64,000 nt of DNA from Gordionus sp. m RMFG-2023 (Eukaryota > Nematomorpha > Gordioida > Chordodea > Parachordodidae), in the NCBI RefSeq assembly GCF_954871325.1, contig NC_088779.1, forward strand, positions 5,210,846 through 5,274,845, written 5' to 3'. Below the pieces are notes generated by a model. That model searched no databases, was not told the origin of the DNA, and saw nothing but the letters and a program-made list of their open reading frames with translations. Positions 43,856 through 63,971 of this stretch are shown here, one piece after another (position 1 is the stretch's first letter; every line of letters begins with the position of its first letter). The translations under genes were made by a program, and so were the position numbers.

Positions 43856-46300
43856 TGCTCTACGCTTATGATAAATTACATTTATTGCTTGTTAAAATAT
43901 AAGATTTCAAAGATAAATTTTTTTTTTATTAACTCAACTGGTTAGACAGTGTAGGCAGATACTCTCCTAGTATGGTTCAAAGAAGAATTTTTAAATTAAA
44001 AATAATATGCAAATATAGAAGATCGGACACCTCTCTACAACAAAACTTGTGGAAAATTAACGTGAATTAAGGTTCGTTTCTATTTCTTAATCCCATTAGA
44101 CTTTATGTTCATATTATAGATGACGTTAATACATATCAGTTATTTTTAAACATATTTCTTAGATTTTTTTTTTCTTATCCAACTATTGATTGTTAAATTA
44201 TTATTATTATTTTTTTTAAAATGAGATCATTTTAATATTGTCTATCGTGTTCATTGTGACTTAATTATTTTTTTTAAATTGAAAAGAAAAATGTTTCACA
44301 TTATGAAAGAGACTTATTCTCCTTATACACGATGTTAACTGATTATTCCATCGGAATTTGGGGTAAGATTGATATTTTAGAATTTATTAAATTTTTTATG
44401 ATTCGATTAAATCTCGTTCAATGATAGTGTTGTTAAACAATTACAGCCGAGTTTTTAGTAGAAAAATTGACTCCGACTTCATGCAACCAAATTAGGAATC
44501 CGATAAAGAAGCAGCCTTTAAGACAACACGTTTATTATGTGCAATGAGAAATGTGTAAGTTGCAATATATAATTTAGAAAGATAGCTACTTTTAAAAAGT
44601 AGCTCCAAATGTAACGTCGCTACTTAAATAGCCACTCCAATTATGCCTAAATTTTCTTCCCCTATGAATAAATTGCAAGTCCGAATTATATATCTTTAAA
44701 TTCTAATGATAAAATCTTAAAATTTAAAATAAAAATATAGCTTATACTTTTTTTCCCTTAAAAAATATTTTTTGCTTAAATAGTCTATATGAAAAAACTA
44801 GAGATGAAACAGGTATCATATTTTTTATTTTAAAAAAGCGGTTTAAAAAAATATAGTAAAATTAATATGAGGGGGGAAGCCACCCAAAAGTCTTCTTATT
44901 AGAATATTGGATACACCTATGTTAACACAACACTTAACAATAATTATATTATATTATATAATAATAAGATTAGTTTTATTAAGATCAGATTAAAAATATT
45001 TTCTTTGATATTTAATCAGCCACCAATACACTTGATTGATTGTATTCATCTTGCTTGAAAATCGATTTTTTTAAAAAATCTTTATCTTTTCTGGTAAATA
45101 ATTATTCATAAAGAACTAAAGGTGAAAAAATTGTTTATAAAAATATAATGTACAAATTTTTTTTTTTTTCTTAAATCAGTTCTAACCACAACCGTTTGAT
45201 ATTCCGAAATGATCGGGCTTAGATCTCCGAAATAAACAAATAGTAAATTTGGCTCAGTAGTCAATATACGAAATCTAGATTAAACCAATAGAAGGATAAT
45301 AATGTCGTTTGAAATTTTTAATACTAATGCTTTTTTTTGTGTAAATATAAACCTAGTTGGTATATAAAAAAAAATGCAATTTTAAAAATTAATAAAATTC
45401 GTTTATCGAACGAAAATATGCAAACTAGTTTTGGTTTCTTTCGTTATCCATTTAAAAAAATAATATTAAATGCACCTCTATGACAACCCTGAATTTAGAG
45501 TGTTATTTTTTTTATGTCTCAAAATCGAATTAAATTTTATGTTAATTATTTATTGATAAAAATATTAAATATTTATTAGCAGGTACCAAATTTATTATAA
45601 AACATTCATTAAAAATCTAATTTTTTAAATATATATTCATAAAATGTAGCGTAAAAGCATTCATTCGTTTTGAAATCGGAGCAATCTTTTTTTCAAAAAA
45701 TAAAATTAGAAATACTATTTTAAAGAGAGTAAAAATTTTTATTACTACAAAATTCATCAAAAATATACGACGTACTAAATCAATTTTTGCAAAACGTGCA
45801 GTTTTAAAATTATATTTACATAAATTTGTTTTTTTTAATAAAAAAAATAAAATAAATATTATTATTTATTTTATTTAAAAAATAAATATATAGATGATAG
45901 ATGGCGTTAAATAATTTAAGGCATTTATTTAGATATATTATATAATCTTTATCAAATTAGATATCATGTATACTAAATATGGAATGAATTTGTATGGTTA
46001 ATATATTACCAAGCAAATAAATACGATAATTAGACAATAAAATATAGGTATTCACCATTAATTTCTGTTAGACACTATATTCGAAGTTTAAATATTTGTT
46101 CATATATTAAAATTAAAGATGTTGTATAGATTAACTTTGCGCAGTGGCGATACCGTAACCGATGATGTTTTACCGAGGTGCGGTTATTGCTAGTTGAAAA
46201 CTACTACCAATACCCCGCCACACATTCTTTACTGAATTGTGTAGGCAATTTTTACTCGGCCCTAAAACGGCCCCTCACCAAATAATTAATTTAGAATTAT
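43856..46300. other. No gene; foldback-MITE end and MITE scraps
   Basis: TAGTGTTGTTAAACAATTAC at 44428 is a left end of the foldback family, without a visible right half. GAGGGGGGAAGCCACCC near 44869 is a G-rich scrap. Otherwise AT-rich. No coding. Confidence 0.5.
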
Positions 46301-46483
46301 CAAAGGAATAGAAATCTGGATACCACGGCTCGAACGGGTTTCGGGTCCGGCCTAATATTTTTAAATAATTCCGGGTCTGGCAAATTTTTAAATATTTATA
46401 TCATTTTACATTTTGCTAATTATATTGATATATTTTAAAATTCTTGCAAGAGGCGCTAATATTTTTATTTTTACACCAAATCA
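46301..46483. repeat. Part of a CGGGTC-type MITE next to the retroelement fragment
   Basis: GGTTTCGGGTCCGG and a block TATATTTTAAAATTCTTGCAAG that recurs at about 46985-47010 inside the TAGAGATCTGCA element. So this is a partial copy of that family, cut by the retroelement fragment that follows. Confidence 0.6.
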
Positions 46484-46790
46484 ACGCGTGTGTCTCATCA
46501 TTCCCTTCAAACATAAATTTCAATTTAATAACACAACACAGGCAGAAATTAAAAAGGCAAACAAATACAAAAATTTTAGAAACTTCATATTCACTCCAGT
46601 AGTGACTTCTACTAACGGGCATTTTTCGCCTTCAACTTTTATGTTTTTAAAAAATCTGGATAATAAAATACGACTTTTCACAAATGAACCCAGAGAATTT
46701 CTTTTTATTCGACAAAAAATTCAAATAGAAATTTTTAGACACAATTATGGTTCCTTTTTGGGGACTTAATTATAGAATTTTATTTTTAAT
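46484..46790 (+). mobile_element. Second, 5'-truncated copy of the retroelement at 13125-14337
   Basis: From CGTGTGTCTCATC to about 46790 the sequence is a close match to 14043-14337 and its 3' end. It encodes the same KYKNFRNFIFTPVVTSTNGH and FIRQKIQIEIFRHNYGSFLG segments. It lacks an AT-rich insertion present just past the stop in the first copy. A copy that keeps only its 3' end is what target-primed reverse transcription leaves, which favours a non-LTR origin. Fossil. Confidence 0.8.
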
Positions 46791-46868
46791 TAGGTTTTAA
46801 CTAAATTTAAAAATATAAATAAATAGATATTACCAAAAAAAAAACTAATTTAGAATTATTAATGCTTT

Positions 46869-47164
46869 AACTGCATATTAGAGATCTGCATAACATGGCC
46901 CATATTTTTTAAAAAATTTCGGGCTGCGTTCCGGTTTTATTTTTTAACCCGAAATTTATTTACATTTTGTCAAATAAATTGCTATATTTTAAAATTCTTG
47001 CAAGAAATAAGGTGCTACTATTTTTTTTTATTTGATATTAAATTTTTACACATTTTCAAGCTTTTCGGGACATATATAAAAAAAAATTTTGTTATGGATC
47101 GGGCTGGGCAAATTTTTTTATAAAAATTCCAGGCAGGTCTTGAAAAATTTGGCCGGAACCTAGT
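46869..47164. mobile_element. TAGAGATCTGCA-family MITE, copy 1
   Basis: Starts TTAGAGATCTGCATAAC and ends with CGGAACCTAGTGATCTTGG. Contains GGGCTGCG, GGGCTGGGC motifs. Borders approximate; no duplication confirmed. Related to 54243-54393 and 63110-63449. Confidence 0.6.
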
Positions 47165-47177
47165 GATCTTGGTTTTT

Positions 47178-47265
47178 ATCAGTTTTTTTGCAAACTACCC
47201 ATAATCAAAAATATGATTTTCATCAGCTTTTTTGCAAACTACCCATAATCAAAAATATGATTTTC
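47178..47265. repeat. 44-bp tandem duplication
   Basis: Two 44-bp units with TTTGCAAACTACCCATAATC, identical except one base (T/C at position 6). Confidence 0.92.
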
Positions 47266-47269
47266 TTAG

Positions 47270-49770
47270 GAATGCTTAGGCGTGCATCATTTTTGATCAA
47301 TTTTTCCCAGTTCTAAAATCTTTTATAGTTAATTATCCGTGATTTTTATGCATAAAAAAATATCCAAATTCCAATTTATTTATATTCTCAGATTAAAATA
47401 AAGGTTCTATTTTTCGGAAGTGTCTCTGGAAATTTATTACTATTGAAAAGCTAAATTTTTTTAATCATTTTATTTGTGCAATATTTAAATGAAAAAAGAT
47501 ATTTTGAAATAAATAAAAAATAATTATTAAAAAATAAAAACTAATTAAAGCTTCTGATTCAAAATTCTTAATTTAATTTAGTACACAGCTAGGTATCTGT
47601 TATACCCCTGGCAGTCTCGAATTATTTTTAAACAGTTTTCTGTTTAGCCATCATAGCTTCCCTAAACAAAAAAAGAAAGAGGCGAGGCCATTATGATTTA
47701 CCACATCTTTGTTCCATTTGTACCAAAAAAATTCTATAAATAGCGAGTAATTATTTAATGTACACTTAAAACAAACCAGAATAGGGTGTCATGGTTGAAT
47801 AGCCTAGGCTAAACAGAAATAAGATTCAAAATTACTATTTTCTAAACAGTTACGAAACAGTTCTAAAGCCTAATCACATCATAGATTAGAGCTTTGCAAA
47901 TTTAATTTTTCCTGCCAAAGCTAGGCTCAGTTATATTTTTTAAACCCTGCCCGAATTTTATCCAAGTCTGGACCGATTTTTCACGAGGTTTTAAATTTGC
48001 AGGGCTCCATCGTGGATGGCAAATAAAATTTTACTAATTAATTAACCGTATATATCATTTTAATAATTTTTATTATCATAATTTAAGAATAATTATGTAT
48101 GGGGTTGTATAATTTGAAATATAATATCTATTTATATTTTTTTAAAAAAAATTTGTTAAAAATAAATATATTATATAAAACATGATTAGTGTTCATCAAA
48201 GCATAAATACACATTTATTGGTAAGGCAGCGTTTGTGATAAAAAAAAATGAATGACACAGACGCGACTCGCTTACCCCAGTTATTAAAGAAAAAAAACAT
48301 ATAAACGTAAAAATTTGGCGAGTAAATTATTGATTAAACATTTTCCCATTTCCTTTTCAGAAAGAATTATTAATATTTTTTGATTATTTTGTTTTGTAAA
48401 AAAAATAAAATTAAAAAAGGATAGGTGAATTGCAAACCCTATAAAAAATTATATAAAATATTTAAATGAAATGGGTATAAAAAAAATGGCTTGGGTTATT
48501 TTTATTATATTTCTAAATGCAGTAAAACGAGAAGGAAAAAAAAGGATAAAAGTATATCGATCTGGAAGTGGCGTGATTTATCATAACTAGATAAATCGGA
48601 GATATATACATCTAATGAATTATTATATTAAAATAATTATAAAAAATATATATAATACAATGGACGATTGCTCGTACCAAAATCAAGAAAAATGGAGTAT
48701 CAATATGGCCGCAAAATAAATTACACATTTATCTTCACAAATACAAATAATATTTTCTCCGTGGTAGGAGAAAGGGGGGGGGGAGAAGAAAATAAACTTA
48801 CGTAGGACAAATACTTGTAAAAGAGAAAGAAATTGTTATATATATAACTTTTTTTTTAGTAATAAAAAATTGGCTAAATATAAACAAAAAAGTCAAAAAA
48901 AACGATTTTACCAAAACAAATATTACCTAGGCTTCGAAATAGCCAAAAGAGGGCTAACCTTTTTCTGCTATGTTTTTAGAGACATTTCGAAGTAGTTAAT
49001 ATTTGTTCGACTAATACATTATTGAAACGCAGCCTTAAATAATTTCGAATTAAAAATATATTTATTTAGAATATTATTTTTTGATAAGGAGAAGGATGGG
49101 GGGAGATTCATTGAAAAAAATAATAATATAATATAAAATATTTGTAATATTTTTTATATAAAAAAACTAATTTTTTTTTATAAAAAAGATTTAAAAAAAA
49201 ATAAGCTATTTACAGAATAAATTTACACTACATCGAAAAATGGTTTATTTTCAAATAATTTACATTTTGATTTATTAATATATATATTATAATCTTATTA
49301 TTTTTTTTAATCAAGAGAAAATAAAGTATGATAAATTCTTCACTTATTTATGGCAAGATATTTCAACAGAGGGAACTAACAATGCTAGAATTATATTAAA
49401 TGCTTCAATAACGATTCTGTTAACAATAAAAAAAACCACCGAATGCGAAATTAATAATTATATATACGCTTTGAAACACGCCATATAAAATACTTAATAT
49501 ATTCGTTTTGAAAAAAAAAACAAACTCCAGCGTCAATCATTTTTATTCATTAGATTGGCTATGATAGGGTCCTTCCATCCTGGCATAATTTTTAGCATTT
49601 CTTTCCGTATCACAAAATATTTGCCTTCACCCCCCCCCCCCCCTTATTATTTTGAAAGGAGAAGGAAAAAACAACAATATAATCGAATTGTATAAAGTCT
49701 CCACTTTCTATGCGCCCGCGACAAAAAATATCTAATATTTGAAGAGAAAAAAGAAGGAAAAAAAATCCCA
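47270..49770. other. No gene; MITE pieces and a small hairpin
   Basis: 47887-48010 looks like a MITE: TAGAGCTTTGCAAATTTAA and inverted TGGAGCCCTGCAAATTTAA ends. At 48912-49012 an imperfect inverted repeat pairs CAAATATTACCTAGGCTTCG with CGAAGTAGTTAATATTTG and could fold as a hairpin of about 100 nt. A C-run sits at 49629-49644. The 3' UTR of the Src gene should occupy its right end. No coding. Confidence 0.5.
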
Positions 49771-49774
49771 AATT

Positions 49775-56900
<7,126 letters not shown>

Positions 56901-57985
56901 CTGATTTTAAAAATAAATTAAACGTAGCGATATAATATGACCATAAGGATCGTAAATCTAAAAAAAACCTTTTAAGATACTATTTTATAAATAAAATAAA
57001 TTAAACGATACAAAATAAAGAATACCTTTAAATACCTCTAAAAAAATATATGAACCAAATTATGAATCAGAAAAAAAATGTATGAGAAAAATCCCCCACC
57101 CAAAATAGGCATATACCATAATTATTTATAAAAATAATTAAGCACCTTAGATCCAAAAGTCATATTCCGTATTACATCATAAAATCACCCCATTGAGATG
57201 TGACATGATTTTTATTATCTATTTTACGAAGCTAAAGGAAATCGATTTAAACCTACGAATCCCCTTCTTCTCTCACACTAAAATGAGTAATTAATAAGAT
57301 CCTCGGCTGACGAGTGTCGGGCAAAGGGGGATCAAAAACTTATTCTAAGAAAAATGATATATACCAGTAAAACTTTTGCACCTCTCATTCGTGAATTTTC
57401 GCTAATAATGAGCGGAAATCTCAAAGTCCGAGCATCAATTTAGAAAAAAAATCCTAAATGGTATTAGAAAATCATCCCGCCCCGAAGCAAACCCTTTGAG
57501 CCTGGAGACGTGGGCCTATTTTTTTTTCAAGCGATTTAACAGCTGATTGATTTTATAATTAAATCTTTTAAATGAAATAAATTTTTCTTTTTCTTTTTTA
57601 ATATATTATAATTTTTAATCATAATCTTGATATAAAAATCTAAGAATTATTAATATTCACGAATAATATATTCTATAAAAATCAATCGATTGTTAAAATC
57701 GCGTGGCATCACGTCCAGCTCCAGAGATCATTATTTATTTATATATTCTTTAAATTGTCAACAAAAATTTATCCCATTAAAAGATGCCATATCGATTAGC
57801 TGTTATAAATAGCGCCCATCGTAAATACATTTTATTTTTCCCTTCCCAAATACGATAATTTATTAATAAAAAAAATTGATCCCAATAAAAAATTTCACAA
57901 ATTCATCAGCTGTGATAAATCCTGCAAAATCCCCAAATCCAATAAAGTTAAACCTTGGGCGATTTTTAATATGCTAACCGTCAAC

Positions 57986-58165
57986 TAGTGCCGTTAAAAG
58001 ACTAGATTTTCGAGATTTTAGCCAAAATAATATTACGCGAGTCTTGATATTGCGTTAATAGATGTCCAAACCTTTACGTCTACTACGAGCAATCTCCAGG
58101 CTTTACGCAATATTTTATTGCTAAAATTTTGGGCTATCCGTTTTCAAAAATTGTGCCGCTTAATT
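57986..58165. mobile_element. Foldback MITE, diverged copy
   Basis: TAGTGCCGTTAAAAGAC at the left. Central GCGTTAATAGATGTCCAAAC and right arm CAATCTCCAGGCTTTACGCA, GCTAAAATTTTGGGCTA match the family layout. Right end worn. Confidence 0.75.
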
Positions 58166-58838
58166 CCTCATTAATAGTTAGCGTGAATACGCGGCGAATT
58201 ATACAAAATCTGTATTTCTGTATTCTCAAACACGAATTTGCGCCAACTGTGAATGAGGGGTCACCCTGCATGACAGTTACCACGAATTTTTCCGCTAACT
58301 GTGAAAGGAGGGTAACAACAATACCACCAACACCTCTCCAAATACTCTCTATTTTATCTTGAATTTTGTTGATTCCTTAAATTTAGGTAATCTTTTCTAT
58401 AAATTTTTAAAAAAAAATTTTTATCTTTCAAAAATATAAAAAATACAACTTAAAAAAAACATTTATTTTGATCCAATGTGAACCAATTTTGGTGTTTTTT
58501 TTTTCGCGACAAAATAATTACAGATAATAAAAAAATATTTTTTTTGTACCTCTTAAAATTTACATAATTAACAAAAAGAATATATATATAAGAGGCAATT
58601 TAAATAAAAGGCAATTAACATTTTGATCCCAATATTTATTTATTTTTAAAAAAATTTTTTTAAAGAAAGAAAGAAAGATGCAAAATATATCACATATTTA
58701 ATAAAACCGGCTAAATATTGCGGATAGTGACGGCTAAACCGTATCACGAGTTGCCGACTTCATGTAGATCGATTTGAAAATCGAACCAACTCGGTCCCAT
58801 TCAGCTCAGATTTTAAAAAATCCATATGCATGCAACTA

Positions 58839-59010
58839 ATTCGTGTTGTTAAAACGGACTCGCTTTTTAAAAACGACTAACTCAATATTTGAGCCAGAAA
58901 ATATTGCACAAGCCTCCCTTTGTGCCATCTATGACCAAAATCTTCAGGCTGGCGCAATGTTTTTCGGGAGAAAACATTGAGTTAGCCATTTTTAAAAAAT
59001 CGTCTGAAAG
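58839..59010. mobile_element. Foldback MITE, good arms
   Basis: Left CGTGTTGTTAAAACGGAC. Arms GACTAACTCAATATTTGAGC and AAAACATTGAGTTAGCC, AGAAAATATTGCACAAGCC and GGCTGGCGCAATGTTTTTC are inverse to each other. Right terminus missing or worn. Confidence 0.8.
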
Positions 59011-59449
59011 ATCAGAAAAATATCCTTTTAGATTCAATAAAATTATACCCCCCCTCTAGATCTTTTTGAACTCAAAGTATACCCTTTAGCAACGATAATC
59101 AAAAGAAGTAAAAATCTATGCAGCCCTAAATTCCAGGGATGCATTACAGAATCAAAAGTACTTCTCATACTTCCAACAATAGCTAATTAATAATCAAGCA
59201 AAATAATGTACTTGGAAAAATGTTTGGATGTTAGAAATTTTTATATATTTTTGAATTTATGATTATCTTTCAAGATATAAAGTCACGCCTAGAAGTAAAC
59301 CTCGCGATCTCATAATCGAGGCGCTTGAATACAGTTCCATTATCAAGATCTAAGTTTACTAAGAGAATAAAGCGTAAATGAGAAATAATGTACAATAGAA
59401 TTATGGTATTGCTAAATGCTCCAAACGAAAACGTAAAGAAATTATTTTT

Positions 59450-59572
59450 TTTTAAATACCCGGGTCGGGCCGTATATTTTAAATCGCCATTATTAGCTAT
59501 AAAAATTAAAAAATAAATTTTAAAAAAATCCGGGTTGGGCCGTGTAAATGATACCGCTGCAGGTCTTTGATA
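59450..59572. repeat. Partial copy of the CGGGCC MITE of CHMP5 intron 6
   Basis: CGGGTCGGGCCGTATATTTT, AAATCGCCATTA and GATACCGCTGCAGGTCTTTG match the right half of 24098-24358. Confidence 0.75.
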
Positions 59573-59825
59573 TATCCCTCTCTCACCCCACCCCTCCCCT
59601 AACATAGAACAAGATAATACAGTTCGTGAACCATCTTTGGAATGAGATTAAAGGCGGGTTACTGCTTCTTTTGTGCAAATATTAATCCTAAAAAGTTTAA
59701 CATTATTGAACAGATGTTGCCTTGGTAAGGGTTATTTTTTATTTTATTTTTTTGATAAATATGGCCTAGAGAGATGCTAATGAGTAGAAATTGACTCTTA
59801 AATTATTATATTGAGGCCAGTCTAT

Positions 59826-60194
59826 CAGAGACCTTGATGGGCCGGGTGGGCCTAATATCATATTTTCAGTGGGCCTGAGTTAATGAATTTTTTTAATGGA
59901 CTTAGGCTGGGCCTAAAATTATTAAATTTAAATTTAGCTTATATGAAATAGTTGCTAACTTAAAGAAATATTGCCATTTTTTCTTCTATAATAATATTTA
60001 TTTTTATTTAAATTCAATTTTTGGATATGGGTTTGGGCCATGCTTGGGAAATTTTTTTTGAAACTTACTATGGGCTTGGGAATTTTTTTTTAAATATTAG
60101 ATATGAGGCGAGCCGGGCCTATAAATATGTTCTATTGCGGGCCTGGGTCGGGCTTGGTCAAAAAATTAAGGCCCAAGAAACAAGAAGGCCTCTG
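59826..60194. mobile_element. MITE with GGGCCTGGG motifs (369 bp)
   Basis: Ends CAGAGACCTTGATGGGCC and (inverted) CAGAGGCCTTCTTG. Flanks CAGTCTAT / CCGCCTAT match 6 of 8. Many GGGCCT / GGGCTTGGG motifs toward both ends. The open frame that crosses it is a by-product of these repeats. Confidence 0.7.
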
Positions 60195-63109
60195 CCGCCT
60201 ATATTCCCGGCCCTTAATGGGTTAAGTCATTATATTAACAATCGGGTTGGGGGTTTTTGAAAAAGTATGAGATCAAAAAATTTATAAATCAAAATAAACA
60301 TTTTTTTTCGAGATTGAAAATCGAAAATACACTTTCATATTTAAATTTTTTTTATTTAAAAAGATTATCTTCAAACAACCCTCCACTCCACCCCACTTTT
60401 TTATATAAATTTTTTTTTATTTTGATCAAGGCTATATAAATTTGTAATTAAATTAATATAATATATTTAATTTAATATGTTTATAAAAAAATTCCATTTT
60501 TTTTAAAAAAAATAGTGTTTTTATTTTGAAGGGTATTTGAGATTGAGTATGAGAAGATATGAATGATGGCTGAGGAATGGGGAATAATATTCATTTTGTT
60601 AAAATAAACATATTGTGTATACGTGCAAAATTAATGTAGTTAATTTATTTAATTTTAATTATATTACTCCCCCCTGCTTTCATTCCTTTGTTCCAGAAGA
60701 ATTCGTGACAGGGACCTCTAACAGGGGGGGGGGTTACAATATAATAGCGTCATTGATATCTGCGAGGGTAGCCTGATGGTCAACATATATATTAGTTTGT
60801 AACTATTTAAAAATCTAACCAATCATAGCATCATTGGTGTTCTGCTCAAATGAAGGTAAATCAAAAAAATTTCAAAACAATTCATACATCTTAGCAAGGT
60901 TTACTTGTATACCCAAGGCGAATCATAGGTAATGTTAAAAAGAGTGTGAATATAACTCAATTTCCGTTTTCCTGCTATCCCCCCCCCTTTACAATTCCGT
61001 ATTTATTAAATTTTAAAATATTTATGGTAAGAAATCACACATTTCGAACATATTTTCGAACGCAAATATTATTATTATATAATAAGATTAATTAGTAATT
61101 AAATATTATACGAGGGCGACCTTCCTCCAGTTACTTTTTTTTTCTTTAAAATGTTTATTTTTTTTCCCCGTGCGATGTTTGTATGATTTGTGTGCGTGGC
61201 AAATAATAAAATGTTTTAAAAAATAAAATGGTTGTCGATCAAATCAAATCGGAAGGAAATTATTGGGAATTAGAGCCGTTAACCGTTAATTTAACGCGCT
61301 ACAACTAACGCTACACGGCAGCGTAGCGCGTTTATCATCCACTTAAATATTTTTTTAAAAAAAATTTAAATATTATTTTTACGTTATATAATTTAAGTCC
61401 ATAAAATTAGACCAGCCAAAGGGCAAAATGATTTTCAGGAACATTTTTAAAATTCAAACATGTATAAAAAAAAAGAATTATTGATATATAAAATAAATGA
61501 CTAAAAAATGAAAAATATTATTTTATCGCAATTTTTGATAAATAAAATTATTTATATACATCCCCAAGTTTTAGAGCGGCGATCAGAAAATCTTTTTATG
61601 TAAGAAAAATTATCGAAAATATGCGGCATGAGGATTTATTAGAAAATATATCTTTGTTGGTGGTATTAGATTTCGTTAATAAATGCCCAAACTTTTGTGC
61701 AAAATCTCCAGACTTGCCTAATAATTTTTTTGGCCATAAAATTTTAAGTTAGCAGTTTTTAAAAATCGAGCTGTTTATAACAACACTAAGTTAAAGTTGC
61801 TATTAGCCTATTTTGCTGCTCTTTGGAACTAGTTAGGTTCAGAACATAAATAACGCTCTTATTTAGCCTTTATTATGAACTCCCAACATTCCTGCTATTG
61901 TGCAGATTTAAGAGGCTCTTTTATTTCTTGAATTCTTACCATCACGGTCTGTGGGTAAGATATTGGAGTCAGCACTCTTCTAATTATTACAGCAAAATTA
62001 TGGAGAGAATTTTCCATCTCTCTCAAATTTTAGGTAAGAACATTCTAAATTTAAAACTGTAAGTGCAATCATTTTATTAAGGATTTAATAAATATTTTTC
62101 AAAACCGTGTCCTAGGTCGACTTATTATAAATAACCAAAAAAAATTTAAAAAAACGAAAAAAAGAGAAAATAATTCGAAAATAAAGAATGCCACCAAATT
62201 TAAAACAAGCCAAAATAAGGTATCCTGGTTCAAAAGCTTTCTAGCCTACACTGAAGAGCAATTTAGTATAAAAATTAAGTTGACACAGCATAAGGCCTAA
62301 GCGCTGAAGAATAATAAAAAAATTTGGTATTATCTTTGAAAATAATATTCATTTTTTTTATTTAAAAATTTAAATAATCGCATCTGCGCAATGCACCCAA
62401 ATAGGGAATTCATACAAATCAGATGATTCCTTCTAAAAAGAAATGGCGAGCAAGGCGTGTGGATCGATAGTTGTCTATGTTCCGAAATTATAAAAATGAG
62501 GCCAAACGGTGGACGCCACATGGCTCGGCGTCCGTTTACATTAGAGAAAACATTTTTTGGCGGCAACAGGCCGAAATTTACTCTCTCCCCCTCCCTACTT
62601 TATAGGGAGCTCACCTCATCGTCCTGAAGGATATATATAGGCAAATTTCTCCCGCCCCTTCCCTGTTCGCCCAGGACACTGAAGACATGTCAGCCTGAAG
62701 GCTAACTCAGCTTGTTTAGAGGCTGCGGAAAATCCGATAATGAGGCGGCAATTTAATTTATATAAATGAATTTTTCCAAATAACTTGAAAATGATTTGAT
62801 AGTTTTAGTTAGGCTTAAAAGCTACCTTCTGGTCGTTTTTTAGCCTGCTAAAATATAAAAAAAAACCTAATTATTTAATAACTTTTCAGGGTCTGCCTCA
62901 GGTTGATGGCCTATAAATTATTTCATATAACTTGAGCACCAAAAAAACTACAATAATCGAGCATAGTTAGCCAGCAAATAAATATTTGACGTTTCTTTTT
63001 AAAAAAAATGGCTCAATCGGTTTTGAATTTGTGACGAATAACATAAATCTGAGGCTAAATTTATAGTAAACACATGTTCAAGCGTTGCGTTATTTAACGC
63101 TATTGACAT
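60195..63109. other. No gene; one foldback MITE and G/C runs
   Basis: 61275-61335 has TAGAGCCGTTAACCG and repeated AACGCGCTAC / GTAGCGCG motifs, probably one end of another hAT-like family. A G-run is at 60725-60733 and a C-run at 60979-60986. No SH3 or other exon recognised; no RNA gene seen. Confidence 0.5.
61571..61788. mobile_element. Foldback MITE, right half well kept
   Basis: Right end GTTTATAACAACACTA, with AAATCGAGCTG and AAAATTTTAAGTTAGCAG. The centre TTCGTTAATAAATGCCCAAAC matches the family. Left half strongly diverged, so the left border is a guess. Confidence 0.7.
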
Positions 63110-63449
63110 TAGAGATCTGCAAAGTTAGGCCCTGCTCGTATCAGGCCCGAACGGGCTGGGCTCGGGACTATTTCTATTTAAAATAATTGGTTTCGGGCCG
63201 GGCCGAATATTTTTAAAAAAAATCAGGCCGGATCGGTTCGGACTTTGGAATTTTTTTTAAATATATCGAAATTTATCAATTTTATATTGAATTTTTTATG
63301 TAAAAAAATTTTGATTTTATTTATTGAAACTAAACGCCATATAACATATGTCTTTTACTTTTAATAATTATAAAAATTAATTTCTATATTTAAATCAATT
63401 CGGGCCGGGCCGGTAAATTTTTTTAAATTAAGCCCGATGCAGATCACTA
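63110..63449. mobile_element. TAGAGATCTGCA-family MITE, best-bounded copy (340 bp)
   Basis: Perfect 8-bp duplication ATTGACAT at 63102-63109 and 63450-63457. Ends TTAGAGATCTGC and (inverted) TAGTGATCTGC. Repeated CGGGCC motifs (TTTCGGGCCGGGCCGAAT; TTCGGGCCGGGCCGG) inside both ends. No coding. Confidence 0.92.
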
Positions 63450-63948
63450 ATTGACATCACAGCTGATTCTTTATAGCGTTGAAATTTTTTGAAATACGCA
63501 ACATATGTTTTAAATTTTTATCATAGCGTCATCATAACCATTTATAAATTATGCCTTATTTATTGGCTTGATTTTGTGAATAACGCACCGCTTGAACATA
63601 ACGCGTTTACTATAGACAAGATTAGGCTAACTTCCTCGCAGTCAACCGAAAAAAAGTGCGAATATTTGCTAAGACACTCACGTCTGTTAATATTGTTTAC
63701 ACTAGGTAATTATAATAGCTAGGGAAGGTATAGGCTAGGATGCAACAAAAAAATAAGAAAATATGAAGTGTGGGATAGTGGGAGTGGGAAAAGGCGAAAT
63801 TTAGCTATAATATATATTACATTCTAGATACTGGAACAATCATAATTAAGATGCATTTTTCTAAAAAAATTTATATGTAGATATTTTTTTTTCCTTTTAT
63901 TTTCTTTCATTCAATTTCTTCTCTTTCTCTCGAATTTCGCTCGATAGG

Positions 63949-63971
63949 TTATAATAATAATAATAATAATA
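63949..63971. repeat. (TAA)n microsatellite
   Basis: Seven or eight TAA units ending at about 63971. Confidence 0.9.

Larger units (their letters stand above)
56901..59449. other. Upstream of the Src SH2 exon; foldback MITEs, no SH3 exon seen
   Basis: I searched by eye on the minus strand for ALYDY, WW and PSNYV-type SH3 motifs and found none. Two foldback MITEs lie here (57986-58165, 58839-59010). An AAAGAAAGAAAGAAAG microsatellite is at 58662-58677. Otherwise AT-rich. Confidence 0.5.

Noticed and set aside
48912-49012. Hairpin of about 100 nt as a microRNA precursor
   Set aside because: Arms are imperfect and a single copy cannot be told from a short MITE; no small-RNA evidence.
59270-59605. 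111-codon minus-strand frame ending in RLDYEIARFTS
   Set aside because: Half of it is a CGGGCC MITE fragment; the DYE motif is not in an SH3 context.
60021-60260. Open frame of 79 codons with MDMGLGHAWEIF start
   Set aside because: It lies over a MITE whose GGGCC/GGGCTT repeats keep the frame open; no protein similarity.
62330-62566. 78-codon minus-strand frame considered as a possible Src N-terminal or SH3 exon
   Set aside because: No ALYDY, WW or PSNYV motif in any frame; composition only slightly different from its surroundings.
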